Shown: piece by piece, positions 18,296 to 27,757 of the stretch
Position numbering within the stretch: the first letter of the stretch is position 1
Layout: every line of letters starts with the position of its first letter
Origin: Bergeyella porcorum
GTDB lineage: Bacteria > Bacteroidota > Bacteroidia > Flavobacteriales > Weeksellaceae
Reading direction: 5' to 3'
NCBI RefSeq assembly: GCF_042427575.1
Contig: NZ_JBHMFD010000013.1
Span: 274,880-338,879 of the forward strand
Length of the DNA stretch: 64,000 bases
Made by a program: the position numbers and the translations under genes
Notes under the pieces: generated by a model
Seen by the model: only the letters and a program-made list of their open reading frames with translations
The model's database searches: none
Told to the model about the DNA's origin: nothing

Positions 18296-18766
18296 ATGAG
18301 ATTGAGTAATAAAAGAAAAGTACCATTATACAACTTTGCAATAACACTCCTTTTAATGCTGATGTTATTTGGGGTTTTAGGATACTTTTTTGAAATCTAT
18401 AGATTAAAAATATTGGGATATGAAGAGTATTTATTGCTGATAATCCCAGCCATTTTATTGATAATATTTTTTCTAAGAGGGCGGCAAATTTTTGAATATG
18501 ATAGTGATGGCGAAGCTCTCAATTTTAAAAATAGAGGAATATCGCCCATCTTTGGAAAAAGCGTCAGCGATGAATTTCCAAAATACAAACTGCTGAAATA
18601 TGAGGTGGTTAATGCTATTATTTTCAAAAGATTATACATTACAATTTCTAGCAAGAAAAGCCATAGTATCACTTTGAAATATGATATCTCTTACCTTACG
18701 GATAAAGAAATAAAAGATTTAAAATCATCTTTGAATAAGGTAGTGAAGCATAATAAAGAAAATTAA
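18296..18766 (+). CDS. Hypothetical membrane protein between parE and parC
   Basis: A 156-residue protein that I do not recognise. Two hydrophobic segments near the N-terminus (about residues 13-35, FAITLLLMLMLFGVLGYFF, and 40-60, YLLLIIPAILLIIFFL) should cross the inner membrane. A charged C-terminal domain of about 90 residues rich in lysine (ending SSLNKVVKHNKEN) should face the cytoplasm. The architecture resembles small PH-like membrane proteins but no motif supports a function. It starts at an ATG and ends 18 bases before parC, so it is probably expressed with parC. No functional link to topoisomerase is shown. Confidence 0.7.
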   Translation: MRLSNKRKVPLYNFAITLLLMLMLFGVLGYFFEIYRLKILGYEEYLLLIIPAILLIIFFLRGRQIFEYDSDGEALNFKNRGISPIFGKSVSDEFPKYKLLKYEVVNAIIFKRLYITISSKKSHSITLKYDISYLTDKEIKDLKSSLNKVVKHNKEN

Positions 18767-18784
18767 GATAAGTAGAAGCATAAA

Positions 18785-21343
18785 ATGCAAGAAAATCAAC
18801 CACAAGAAGAAAGCCTAAAAAAAGTTTCGGGATTATACCAAGATTGGTTCTTGGATTATGCCTCTTATGTTATTTTAGACAGAGCCATTCCATCGGTTTA
18901 TGATGGATTTAAACCCGTTCAACGCCGTATTATGCACTCTATGAGAGAGCTAGAAGACGGCAGATACAATAAAGTAGCCAATATCGTAGGAAATACAATG
19001 AAGTATCACCCACACGGTGATGCCTCTATTACCGATGCAATGGTGCAAATTGGGCAAAAAGAACTTCTGATAGATACCCAAGGAAACTGGGGAAATATCT
19101 ATACGGGAGACTCTGCCGCCGCCGCAAGGTATATTGAAGCAAGGCTTACGCCCTTTGCTCTGGAGGTGGTTTTTAATCCCAAAACAACCGATTGGACGAA
19201 ATCCTACGATGGTAGAAATAACGAACCCATTGACCTCCCTGTGAAATTTCCGCTCCTTCTAGCTCAAGGGGTGGAAGGGATTGGTGTAGGGCTTTCTACC
19301 AAGATTATGCCGCACAATTTCAATGAGTTAATCAACGCTTCTATCGCTTATCTGAAAGGGAAAAAATTTGAACTCTATCCAGATTTTCTTACGGCAGGGA
19401 TGCTAGATGTATCAGGGTATAATGATGGCAAACGCGGCGGAAAACTCCGTGCCAGAGCTAGAATTGTTCAGAAAGACAAGCATACGCTTTGCATTACTGA
19501 GTTGCCTTTTTCTAAAACCACTTCCGACCTGATTGATAGCATTTTAAAGGCTAATGAAAAAGGGAAAATCAAAATCAAAAAAATAGAAGATAATACTTCT
19601 GACCAAGTGGAAATCAATATCCACCTAACCAATGATGTATCCCCAGACAAAACCATAGACGCTCTCTATGCTTTCACCGATTGCGAAGTTTCCATTTCGC
19701 CTAATGCCTGCGTGATTGTAGGAGATAAGCCAATGTTTCTTTCTGTTTCGGAAATTCTAAAAATGAATACCGACCATACGGTTTCTTTACTCAAAAAAGA
19801 ATTAGAAATAGAACTGGGAGAGCTAGAAGATAAATGGCATTTTGCTTCTTTGGAAAAAATCTTCATCGAGAATGAAATTTATCAAGAAATCAAAGGGAAA
19901 GATAGCAAAGAAGCAGTTTATGAAGCTATTGACAAAGCCTTAAAACCATTTACCAAGCACCTGATGAGAGAGGTGGTAACAGAAGATATTATTCGCCTTA
20001 CGGAGTTGCCATTTATGAGAATTTCTCGTTATGATAGGGATAAAGCTTTGGAAAATATCGCTGCTTTGGAAGGTAAAATGGAGCAAGTGAAATACCACTT
20101 AGAAAACTTAGTAGCCTACGCTATAGATTATTTCCAGAATATCCAGAAAAAATACGGAAAAGGAAAAGAAAGACGCACGGAAATCAGAGTTTTTGATACC
20201 ATAGACGCTACCAAAGTAGCTGTTGCTAATGAGAAATTTTATGTCAACAGAGCTGAAGGTTTCATCGGAACTTCATTGAAGAAAGATGAATATGTCTTTG
20301 ATTGCTCGGATATAGACGATATTATCATTTTCCGAAAAGATGGAACAATGATGGTGACTAAAGTAGAGCCGAAAACCTTTGTAGGAAAAGATATTATCTA
20401 TGTAGGGGTTTGGAAGAAGAATGATGCCCGTACGGTTTATAATATGATTTATCGTGAAGGCAAGATAGGACCTTTCTATATGAAAAGATTTTCGGTAACT
20501 TCCATTACCAGAAATACAGAATATCCTTTAGCTTCAGACCAAAAAGGCTCCGAAGTGCTATATTTCTCTGCCAATCCTAATGGCGAGGCGGAGGTGGTAA
20601 GTGTTCTCCTAAAACCTAATGCCCGTATCAGAAAAAATAAAATAGAAATAGATTTTTCAGATTTGGCAATAAAAGGCAGAAACTCCCGCGGAAATCTGGT
20701 AACCAAATATGCCGTGAAGAAAGTAGATTTGAAAGAAGAAGGCGTTTCCACTTTGGCTCCGAGGAGAATTTGGTTTGATGAAGCCGTGCGGCGTCTCAAT
20801 GTGGATAATAGAGGAACTTTCTTAGGCAATTTCAAAGGCGATGATAAAATCCTCACCATCAATACCAATGGTGAAGCCAAACTGGTATCCTTTGACCTGA
20901 GCAATCGTTTTGATGATGAATATCTGGTGCTAGAAAAATGGAATCCCGAGCAGCCTGTTACTTGTATTTATTATGATGGAGAGAAGGAAATTTACTATAT
21001 CAAGCGATTCCTTTTCGAGGCTACCAATAATATCCAGACCTTTATGCCATCAGAGCACCCTAAGTCTTTTATAGAAATGGTATTCACGGCAAGTAATGCT
21101 ACGGCAGAGCTCGTTTTCGTGAAGGAAAAAGGTAAAGAGAAAGAACCAGAACAGATCAATGTAGATGAGTTTATCGCAGTAAAAGGCATTAAAGCTCTTG
21201 GAAATCAACTGACAAAGAGTAAATTAAAATCTGTAAACCTCACAATTCCAGAACCAGAGGAAGAACCCGAACCAGAGATAGAAGATACCCAAAGCGATGC
21301 TGAAGAATTTCCAGAAGAGGGCGTGCAAGGGGAATTGTTTTAG
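18785..21343 (+). CDS. parC: DNA topoisomerase IV subunit A
   Basis: The DNA-breaking subunit of topoisomerase IV, 852 residues. The winged-helix domain has DRAIPSVYDGFKPVQRRIMHSM and HPHGDASITDAMVQIGQ. The catalytic tyrosine is Y116 in AAAARYIEARLTPFA. A long coiled-coil region around residues 330-430 precedes the C-terminal beta-pinwheel blades. The tail is glutamate-rich (EPEPEIEDTQSDAEEFPEEG). The protein works with the parE product upstream. The call as topoisomerase IV rather than gyrase rests on synteny with parE and the lack of a clear GyrA box. Confidence 0.92.
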   Translation: MQENQPQEESLKKVSGLYQDWFLDYASYVILDRAIPSVYDGFKPVQRRIMHSMRELEDGRYNKVANIVGNTMKYHPHGDASITDAMVQIGQKELLIDTQGNWGNIYTGDSAAAARYIEARLTPFALEVVFNPKTTDWTKSYDGRNNEPIDLPVKFPLLLAQGVEGIGVGLSTKIMPHNFNELINASIAYLKGKKFELYPDFLTAGMLDVSGYNDGKRGGKLRARARIVQKDKHTLCITELPFSKTTSDLIDSILKANEKGKIKIKKIEDNTSDQVEINIHLTNDVSPDKTIDALYAFTDCEVSISPNACVIVGDKPMFLSVSEILKMNTDHTVSLLKKELEIELGELEDKWHFASLEKIFIENEIYQEIKGKDSKEAVYEAIDKALKPFTKHLMREVVTEDIIRLTELPFMRISRYDRDKALENIAALEGKMEQVKYHLENLVAYAIDYFQNIQKKYGKGKERRTEIRVFDTIDATKVAVANEKFYVNRAEGFIGTSLKKDEYVFDCSDIDDIIIFRKDGTMMVTKVEPKTFVGKDIIYVGVWKKNDARTVYNMIYREGKIGPFYMKRFSVTSITRNTEYPLASDQKGSEVLYFSANPNGEAEVVSVLLKPNARIRKNKIEIDFSDLAIKGRNSRGNLVTKYAVKKVDLKEEGVSTLAPRRIWFDEAVRRLNVDNRGTFLGNFKGDDKILTINTNGEAKLVSFDLSNRFDDEYLVLEKWNPEQPVTCIYYDGEKEIYYIKRFLFEATNNIQTFMPSEHPKSFIEMVFTASNATAELVFVKEKGKEKEPEQINVDEFIAVKGIKALGNQLTKSKLKSVNLTIPEPEEEPEPEIEDTQSDAEEFPEEGVQGELF

Positions 21344-21388
21344 GTAAAAAGAATAAAATATTTTTTTTAATTTTTTTAATGGAATAAT

Positions 21389-22042
21389 ATGACTTTGTTA
21401 TACATCATCATTATTGCTACGGCATTGGTTTCTTATAAAGGGTTTAATGACCGCCTATTTTTTGAGAAATACAAATTCAATGTTAGCGATGTGATTTATA
21501 GAAAAGAATACCACAGATTGCTCACGGCAGGTTTTCTCCACGCCGACTGGATGCATCTTATTTTCAATATGATGACGCTGTATTTCTTTTCTCCCATTGT
21601 GCTAGAAGCATTTGGAACCATTGGCTTACTGCTCATTTATTTCGGTTCTATTTTGCTAGGTAATTGGTTTTCGGTTTATATCTACAAAAAACAAAGTTGG
21701 TATTCTGCCATTGGTGCGAGTGGTGGCGTTTCGGGGATATTGTTTGCTGCTATTGCGGTATATCCTCATTTGGAACTGTTTTTATTTTTCATTCCGATTC
21801 CTATTAAGGGGTATATTTTCGGGGCGTTGTATTTTGGTTATTCGGTCTATATGATGCTGAATCCCAAACAATGGGACAATCTGGGGCACGCAGCCCATTT
21901 AGGCGGAGCATTTTTTGGGTTAGCCTATGCCATTGTACTCTTACCTGAAGTGGCAATGGGAAATCTTCAATACTTGGGCATAATGTCCTTACCGCTATTA
22001 TACCTCTGCTATGAACTTTTTGTAAAAAAGAAGATAGACTAA
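21389..22042 (+). CDS. Rhomboid family intramembrane serine protease
   Basis: A 217-residue polytopic inner-membrane protease that cleaves transmembrane helices of other proteins. About six hydrophobic segments are visible. The catalytic serine is S111 in IGASGGVSG and the catalytic histidine is H170 in GHAAHLGGAFFG; the WMHLIFNMMTLYFF segment of helix 2 is also conserved. The stop codon lies exactly at the left edge of a degenerate MITE, so the original C-terminus may have been altered by the insertion. Substrates are unknown. Confidence 0.92.
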   Translation: MTLLYIIIIATALVSYKGFNDRLFFEKYKFNVSDVIYRKEYHRLLTAGFLHADWMHLIFNMMTLYFFSPIVLEAFGTIGLLLIYFGSILLGNWFSVYIYKKQSWYSAIGASGGVSGILFAAIAVYPHLELFLFFIPIPIKGYIFGALYFGYSVYMMLNPKQWDNLGHAAHLGGAFFGLAYAIVLLPEVAMGNLQYLGIMSLPLLYLCYELFVKKKID

Positions 22043-22188
22043 ATACTAAATTTATAATCCATTCATAACTAACGATTGTATTTTCGTTACTTTCTATATA
22101 GTCAATCAAGGTTAAATTATAATATGCTGATATTCAATATGCGTAATTGTCAAATGTCTTCAAAATAGAATTTCGTGCGTTTAGCCTA
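22043..22188. mobile_element. MITE related to the ISAs1 element (copy 1)
   Basis: About 146 bp, homologous over most of its length to the element at 41150-41305. The right terminal repeat AATTTCGTGCGTTTAGCCTA is intact. The left end keeps only AAATTTATAATCC of the terminal repeat. It carries no gene and lies between the rhomboid gene and a convergent receptor gene. Confidence 0.75.
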
Positions 22189-22232
22189 TTCCTCGTTGGT
22201 ATTGCTTGCAAGCTGTTTTTTTTCGTACTCCC

Positions 22233-24398
22233 CTACAATCTTCCTTTTTCCTCTTCATTACTTTGTTTTCGTTTCTCAGTTTTCAATTGTTTTCCAAAAT
22301 TCCAAGAAAGAGACAATCTTACCTTTTGGGTATCAGCATAATCATAATTCTTTTGTTTGATTCCATTTACAATCTGGGTGAAGGTAACTTTGTTGGTTCT
22401 GAAAATATCTATTGCATTGAGAGTAATATTTAGTTTCTTATTTGGAGATATGTATTTAACCCCAGCATCTATATAATACCAGCTATTTGTGGTATAGCTT
22501 CCAGCTATTGCGGGGGATTGGTAGGTAAAGTTCAGTTCTGCTCTTATGGTTTTATTGATGACAAAACTATTATTGGAACTAAAAAATAAAGTCCATTTTT
22601 CTATTTTAGGCAATGTGTTTTCTAAATCAGAAGTTGTTTTGGAGTAAAAAAGTGTAGCAGAATTATTACTTTCTAACCAATTCCATTTATTAAATGTGTA
22701 ATTATGAGAAGTTCCGATATTCAGCTGTCTATAAAAGTTATAAGGAATAACTCTTTGTATAGGATTATTGTTTGATACAAAAGTAATCTGGTCAATACCA
22801 TTGGTCATATAGTTTGCATACACTGATGTAAAATAATTTTTATGTGTAAATGAAATTTCTGCATTATCTATGTAAAAAGGTTGTAAAAAAGGATTTCCTT
22901 CACTATAATTATACCTCGATGAATAGAACCTGAAAGGGTTTAAATTGCTATACGAAGGTCTATCAATTCTTCTGCTATAATTCATTCCAAAAGTGCTATT
23001 TTCCGTAGCTTTATAGGTTAGGTAAAAAGTAGGAAATAGTTTTGTGTAATTATTTTTATTGGTTTGATTGAGTGTTGCAGAATATCCTTTTGTTTGTGTG
23101 TTTTCTATTCTCAAACCTGTTTGTAAATCCCATTTTTCAGAAAGTTTTTTATTTCCCGAAACATACAACGCCTGTGTATTTTCTTTATAATTGAAAATAT
23201 TGCTTTTTGATGGGTCAAGCACAGGATTTGTATGAGTGGTATCAAAATAAGAAACTTTACTATCATTATTGATAAAAGATATTTTTCCACCAAAGGAAAG
23301 ATTAATCCATTTTAAGGGCATTTCATAATCAAGTTTTGCGGTATATACATCTATATTTTGATTGCTCAAATTATTTGCAGAAATGTAGCTATTAGGTATT
23401 GGAATATAATTTGGTAAATACGTATTTGTATTAAAATTAGAATTTAAATCAGATTGAAATTTAAAATAGTCTATATCAATAGAATACTGCTTACCAAGAG
23501 TGTCTATTTTGGTTACGCTATGAAAGTTTAGAGAATGTGTTTTTCTTTCCATTTCTAAACGAGATGGAGTGATAATTAAGGAGTCTAAATTAGAAGATTT
23601 ATTATTTGTAATATATGAAATGTTTTTGCCTCTCACGATTGGTTTATTGATAACACCAGAATACTGAATACCCATACTTGTTTTAGTACTTACTTGATAG
23701 TCTAATGCAATCCTTCCATTTAAACTATTTATAAATTGTCTTTTATTATTGGTTTCAAACCATGTGTAATTTGGATAATATATTGTATATTCTTGATAGG
23801 GAGCAATACTACCATTATTGTAGTTAAGATTAGAAGTGATAGTTAATTTGTCTTTTTGATAATTTAATCCACCACCTATACTTCCTAACGGATGCGTAGC
23901 TTGAGTATATGAAGTTATTAGACTGCCACTTATGTTATTTTTCTTAGCTTTTTTTAATTTAATATTTACAATCCCGCTATTTCCTTGTGCATCATATTTT
24001 GCAGGTGGATTTGTAATTACTTCAATACTTTTAATATCATCTGTCTTAATTGTTTTTAGAAAACTGATTAAATCATTACCTGAAAGTTGTATTAATCTAT
24101 CATCAATCATTACAGATATTCCATTCTTACCAATTATAGAAATCTGGTCGTTCTGAACCTTTAAACTTGGAGTAACTCTTAAAACATCTAAAGCATCTCC
24201 GCCTGTTGCAGAAACGGAGTTTTCTACATTAAAAACTAATCGGTCTGTTTTCCGTTCTACTAGTTTTTTATTGGCTTTTAATTCTATAGTTTGGATTTGT
24301 TTCTCAACTATAGGGTTAATGCTATCCTTTTCTAAGGATTGAGCATTGTATATAGATGATAATAGAAATAAGAATAATATGAATTTCTTTAATCTCAA
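22233..24398 (-). CDS. Outer-membrane beta-barrel receptor (TonB-dependent receptor-like), paralog 1
   Basis: A 721-residue outer-membrane protein with a signal peptide (KKFILFLFLLSSIYNAQS), a plug-like region (about residues 60-150: VFNVENSVSATGGDALDVLR, IEVITNPPAKYDAQGNSGIVNIKLKK) and a large beta-barrel of the OMP_b-brl_3 type. It lacks the carboxypeptidase-like N-terminal repeat of SusC proteins. It is a clear paralog of the protein at 25506-27665. A CRP-like palindrome lies 50-65 bases upstream. The gene order (regulator remnant, then receptor) repeats that of the second copy. Cargo is unknown; iron chelates, metals or small peptides are plausible. Confidence 0.88.
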   Translation of the reverse strand: MRLKKFILFLFLLSSIYNAQSLEKDSINPIVEKQIQTIELKANKKLVERKTDRLVFNVENSVSATGGDALDVLRVTPSLKVQNDQISIIGKNGISVMIDDRLIQLSGNDLISFLKTIKTDDIKSIEVITNPPAKYDAQGNSGIVNIKLKKAKKNNISGSLITSYTQATHPLGSIGGGLNYQKDKLTITSNLNYNNGSIAPYQEYTIYYPNYTWFETNNKRQFINSLNGRIALDYQVSTKTSMGIQYSGVINKPIVRGKNISYITNNKSSNLDSLIITPSRLEMERKTHSLNFHSVTKIDTLGKQYSIDIDYFKFQSDLNSNFNTNTYLPNYIPIPNSYISANNLSNQNIDVYTAKLDYEMPLKWINLSFGGKISFINNDSKVSYFDTTHTNPVLDPSKSNIFNYKENTQALYVSGNKKLSEKWDLQTGLRIENTQTKGYSATLNQTNKNNYTKLFPTFYLTYKATENSTFGMNYSRRIDRPSYSNLNPFRFYSSRYNYSEGNPFLQPFYIDNAEISFTHKNYFTSVYANYMTNGIDQITFVSNNNPIQRVIPYNFYRQLNIGTSHNYTFNKWNWLESNNSATLFYSKTTSDLENTLPKIEKWTLFFSSNNSFVINKTIRAELNFTYQSPAIAGSYTTNSWYYIDAGVKYISPNKKLNITLNAIDIFRTNKVTFTQIVNGIKQKNYDYADTQKVRLSLSWNFGKQLKTEKRKQSNEEEKGRL

Positions 24399-24414
24399 AA
24401 TAAAGGATATTTAT

Positions 24415-24422
24415 GAGACAAA
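24415..24422 (-). promoter_or_regulatory. Candidate -7 element of receptor paralog 1
   Basis: CATTTTTG on the minus strand differs from TAnnTTTG at one position. It begins 21 bases after the CRP-like palindrome, the same spacing as in paralog 2, and no -33 TTTG is present. Confidence 0.45.
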
Positions 24423-24447
24423 AATGGTGATTTTAAAATTTAAAAAT

Positions 24448-24463
24448 TGTGATTTGAATCACA
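24448..24463. promoter_or_regulatory. CRP/FNR-like operator upstream of receptor paralog 1
   Basis: TGTGATTTGAATCACA is a palindrome with TGTGAT/ATCACA arms around four bases. The same arms occur at 27712-27727, upstream of the paralog and just downstream of the Crp/Fnr-type gene. Confidence 0.65.
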
Positions 24464-24491
24464 TTTTATTTAATTATATAATTTTGAAATA

Positions 24492-24650
24492 TTATAAGTA
24501 AATCTTCCCTCTTACATAGGATTCTCGTGAAATTCCTAGAAAAGAAGCTAAAATACTATCATCAACTCTTTTTATTAAAAAAGGAAAATTGAATTTTAAA
24601 AAGTGCATCTTTTCCTGTACGCTTTTACAAGCGTATAAGGAATGTTATAA
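24492..24650 (-). pseudogene. C-terminal fragment of a Crp/Fnr-type regulator
   Basis: The last 50 or so codons of a second copy of the regulator at 27758-28327. The frame is intact from HSLYACKSVQEKM to SFLGISRESYVRGKIYL and closely matches its paralog (YACKSIEEKM to SFLGISRESYVRGKIYL). The upstream part, including the whole sensor domain, has been replaced by a decayed IS3-family element whose inverted repeat begins at about 24651. The fragment retains the DNA-binding helix end but lacks a start codon in context, so it is not expected to make protein. It shows that the regulator and receptor were once duplicated together. Confidence 0.85.
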
Positions 24651-24726
24651 TGCTCCCCAAAAATCAGACCACGGGTTAAGTAAAAAAAAGTACTAATTTT
24701 AACTCGTAGAAAAATAAAAAACAAGA

Positions 24727-24995
24727 AGAAAATTTAACCCCGCCTTCAAGGCACAGGTTGCTATTGAAGCCCTGAAAGAGAGAGAAACACTATCAGAATT
24801 AGCTGCTCGTTTCGATGTTCACCCTCAGCAAATCCAGAATTGGGAGAAAGAGTTTTTAAGCCAAGCAGACCAAGTTTTCTCATCAGAAAGGAGAAAAGAA
24901 CAATGCTGGTAAAGAGGAAAAACTCTATCAAAAAATCGGTCAATCGCAGATAGAGATTGATTTCTTAAAAAAAACTTAGGGATGCTAGAGGAATG
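24727..24995 (+). pseudogene. IS3-family OrfA remnant
   Basis: The frame reads FNPAFKAQVAIEALKERETL followed by LAARFDVHPQQIQNWEKEF, the helix-turn-helix of IS3-type OrfA. A frameshift near 24890 moves the rest (KLYQKIGQSQIEIDFLKK) to another frame. No start codon is present. The stop overlaps the orfB start as ATGA and a run of A before it resembles the usual programmed slippage site of this family. Confidence 0.78.
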
Positions 24996-25377
24996 AAAGA
25001 ACGGGAAAAAATGATAGATAAAGAGCATCGATTGAGGCTTCATAAACAGTGTAAATTATTGTGTATTAATGATCAATCTAATCAAGGGGAGCCAATATAC
25101 CTCTAGCCATTGGATAGATTTTATGGAAAATCACGATATAAAAGTCAGTATGGATGGCAAAGGCAGGGCTACAGACAATATCTATATCGAACGGTTTTTC
25201 AGGACGATAAAGTATGATTATATCTATCTCAATCCTGTGGAATCAGGCTTGGAACTGTACGAAGGGATTAGAGATTTTATTGCAGGATACAACAACCGAA
25301 AACATCAAGGCATTAACTACCAAAAACCAAAAGATTTAATTCAATTTGAATCCAATTATCAACTTAAATCCGCTTAA
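24993..25377 (+). pseudogene. IS3-family OrfB transposase remnant
   Basis: OrfB starts MKEREKMIDKEHRLRLHKQ and, after about 24 codons, jumps by deletion to the C-terminal part of the rve integrase core. One extra base then shifts the frame. From 25069 the frame reads GSQYTSSHWIDFMENH, SMDGKGRATDNIYIERFFR and ends NYQLKSA. The first catalytic aspartate region is missing, so the element cannot move by itself. The last catalytic glutamate (in DNIYIERFF) is still encoded. Confidence 0.82.
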
Positions 25378-25505
25378 CTGTGGTCTAAATTTGGGGGATA
25401 GTATATAATTGCAACTTTGAAAACTTTTTAGAATTCATAAAAATTAAATTTTAAAATTATCTCTACTCTTTTAAGGATTTTCGAGTTACTCCTATTATCT
25501 TTATT

Positions 25506-27665
25506 TTAATTTGCTCGATTTTGTTCTTCAAAGTTGATACGTTTTGTTGCTCCTTTTACTTTGCTATTTCCAAAATTATAAGTAAGGCTGAATGTAAATC
25601 TACGATAATCATTATACTGATTAAAATCTTCCCGATAAACATTATAATTAGTATATCCGTGATTACGAATAGTTTTGAAAGTATCATTAAGTACGGCACT
25701 TATTTGGAGTTGCTTATCAAACAATGATGCTTTTATACCTGGCGAGAACTCCAGTTGTTGCTTCAAATAGGTACTTCCGTAGTTGAATGGTAAAGAATGC
25801 CAAAAGTTGAGCATTACAAAAAATGTCTTAGACTCGTTAAGTGCAATAGTATTATAGAATGAATAGAGTAACGAATTTACGGACATTCCTTGAAGTTCAG
25901 GAACTAAAGGTTTCGTAGTTCCTCTCGAAGCGTTTACATTCGCATAGAGTTCCCAAATTTTGAAAAATGTATCATAATAAGAAGTACTAATTCCTAATTT
26001 ATTTTGATTAAAACTATTTTCCATTATACTGCTATAAACCCCATCATCAGAGAACCTAACAATATAGCCATAACCATTTTGAGTATATTGATTATATACA
26101 GAAAAAGTTAGTTTATTCTTAAAGGTATAGCTAAACTCTATATTATCATTAAATGATGGTTGTAATGTGCTATTTCCACTGGTATAATAATATGGATTTG
26201 TATGCCACCTAAAAGGATTTATTGATTGAAAATCAGGGCGAGTAATTCTCTTGGAATAATTGAGTGAGAATGTATGATTTTCGTTAGGAGTGTAGCTTAA
26301 ATATGCTGTTGGAAATAACTTTCCATACTTATTATTTACTACATTATTACCTTGGGCATTTTTTCCTAATAATGTTGCATATTCATATCTCAATCCTAAT
26401 TTAGAAGACCATTTGTTGTTAATTTTTTTGTCAAAACTTGCATATAGAGCATAGTTCTGCTCTTGATAATCAAAAATATTACTTCTTGCAGGATTGATAA
26501 TATAATCACTTAAACTATATGAATAATCATAGTATCCTACATTGGAATTATTTTTGAACAAGGTATATTTTGCTCCTGTTTCTATTGTTCCCCAACTGTA
26601 AGGAAGATATAAATCTGCTTGACCAGAATATACATTATATTTTAGGAAACTCGTATTTTTTACAATATTATCATTTAGGGTAAAACTATTTTCTGTAATA
26701 AAATCATTTGTTTTTCGAGGTTGGCTATTTAATAAATTTCCTACAATATTGAGTTTTTTCCCAAGTGAGTCCAGTTTTAAGTCATAATATACAGAAAGTG
26801 TATGGGTAGGTGTTTTCCACAAATGATTGGCATTAGTAGATAACAAAGAATCTAATGTATTATTTCTATAATAATGACTCTTGTTTTCGGATTGTATTTG
26901 ATATTTAGAATGAGAATAATCGTATATGAAACCAATAATTGATTTTTTATTAATTTCATAGTCCGCACTATAATTAATGCCTACTCCTAAGGTTCTATCA
27001 ATTCTTTTCTCATTAGAAAAAACTTCTGTCAATCCACCCAAAAGACTTCTATTACCAATGGGAGTATATCCATTGTCATAGTGTCTAAGTTTTAGAGTAG
27101 AGTTAAAGTTATTATTTTTATAATTTAGGCTTATTCCATTTCTAAAACCATTTCTTGTATTCCTTTGGTAAGAAGTATTTAGGCTTCCACTCCATCCTTG
27201 TTTTCTGTTTTTTTTCAAGATGATGTTTATCAGTCCACTATTTCCCTGTGCTTCATATTTTGAAGGCGGAGTAGTGATAACCTCTATTTTAGCAATGTCA
27301 TCAGAACGCAAAGATTGCAGATAGTTAGTAAGTTCTCCTCCTGAAAGGTTGAGCATTCTTCCATCTATCATCACATTTACACTGCTCTTTCCAACAATAG
27401 AAATCCCTTGTCTATCATCTACCCTTACCAGAGGCGTATTAGTTAGTGCCTCTATTCCACTCATACCTTGCCCAGCAGTAGAGTTTTCAATATTAAAAAC
27501 TAATCTGTCTACTTTCTGTTCTACTAACTTTTTCTTTACCAAAATATTAATAGCTTGTATTTCCTTTTCTTGTATTTTGGAAATACTATCTGTCTTTCTT
27601 TCTTGAGCAAAAAAGAATATGGGTGAGAGTGTAAAAACTAATTTATATAAAGACATTGTTTTCAT
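25506..27665 (-). CDS. Outer-membrane beta-barrel receptor (TonB-dependent receptor-like), paralog 2
   Basis: A 719-residue paralog of the 22233-24398 protein. A signal peptide (LYKLVFTLSPIFFFAQ) is followed by a plug-like region (VFNIENSTAGQGMSGIEAL, IEVITTPPSKYEAQGNSGLINIILKK) and an OMP_b-brl_3 barrel ending FTLTYNFGNSKVKG. The regulator gene lies directly upstream on the same strand. A CRP-like palindrome sits 47-62 bases before the ATG, at the same distance from a -7-like element as in paralog 1. Divergence of the barrel between paralogs is much larger than of the plug, which suggests different ligands. Substrate unknown. Confidence 0.88.
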   Translation of the reverse strand: MKTMSLYKLVFTLSPIFFFAQERKTDSISKIQEKEIQAINILVKKKLVEQKVDRLVFNIENSTAGQGMSGIEALTNTPLVRVDDRQGISIVGKSSVNVMIDGRMLNLSGGELTNYLQSLRSDDIAKIEVITTPPSKYEAQGNSGLINIILKKNRKQGWSGSLNTSYQRNTRNGFRNGISLNYKNNNFNSTLKLRHYDNGYTPIGNRSLLGGLTEVFSNEKRIDRTLGVGINYSADYEINKKSIIGFIYDYSHSKYQIQSENKSHYYRNNTLDSLLSTNANHLWKTPTHTLSVYYDLKLDSLGKKLNIVGNLLNSQPRKTNDFITENSFTLNDNIVKNTSFLKYNVYSGQADLYLPYSWGTIETGAKYTLFKNNSNVGYYDYSYSLSDYIINPARSNIFDYQEQNYALYASFDKKINNKWSSKLGLRYEYATLLGKNAQGNNVVNNKYGKLFPTAYLSYTPNENHTFSLNYSKRITRPDFQSINPFRWHTNPYYYTSGNSTLQPSFNDNIEFSYTFKNKLTFSVYNQYTQNGYGYIVRFSDDGVYSSIMENSFNQNKLGISTSYYDTFFKIWELYANVNASRGTTKPLVPELQGMSVNSLLYSFYNTIALNESKTFFVMLNFWHSLPFNYGSTYLKQQLEFSPGIKASLFDKQLQISAVLNDTFKTIRNHGYTNYNVYREDFNQYNDYRRFTFSLTYNFGNSKVKGATKRINFEEQNRAN

Positions 27666-27682
27666 AAAAAAAAATTATACCA

Positions 27683-27690
27683 CAAATATT
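27683..27690 (-). promoter_or_regulatory. Candidate -7 element of receptor paralog 2
   Basis: AATATTTG on the minus strand, one mismatch to TAnnTTTG, begins 21 bases after the palindrome. Confidence 0.45.
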
Positions 27691-27711
27691 ATGTTTTTTT
27701 GATTAAAAAGA

Positions 27712-27727
27712 TGTGATTCAAATCACA
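27712..27727. promoter_or_regulatory. CRP/FNR-like operator upstream of receptor paralog 2
   Basis: TGTGATTCAAATCACA is a perfect palindrome between the regulator stop and the receptor start. With the -7-like element 21 bases away, its centre would lie near -41, the position of a class II activator site. Confidence 0.68.
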
Positions 27728-27757
27728 CTTTTTATTTAATCATATAATTTTGAAATA

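Larger units (their letters stand above)
24651..25402 (+). mobile_element. Decayed IS3-family insertion sequence
   Basis: About 750 bp with imperfect terminal inverted repeats: the left end includes CCCCAAAAATCAGACCAC and the right end, reverse-complemented, CCCCCAAATTTAGACCAC. Inside are remnants of orfA and orfB in the usual overlapping order. Most of orfB is deleted. Confidence 0.82.

Noticed and set aside
22147..22433. Short plus-strand hydrophobic frames over the MITE and receptor 3' end
   Set aside because: They are antisense to the receptor gene or within the MITE and have no start signals.
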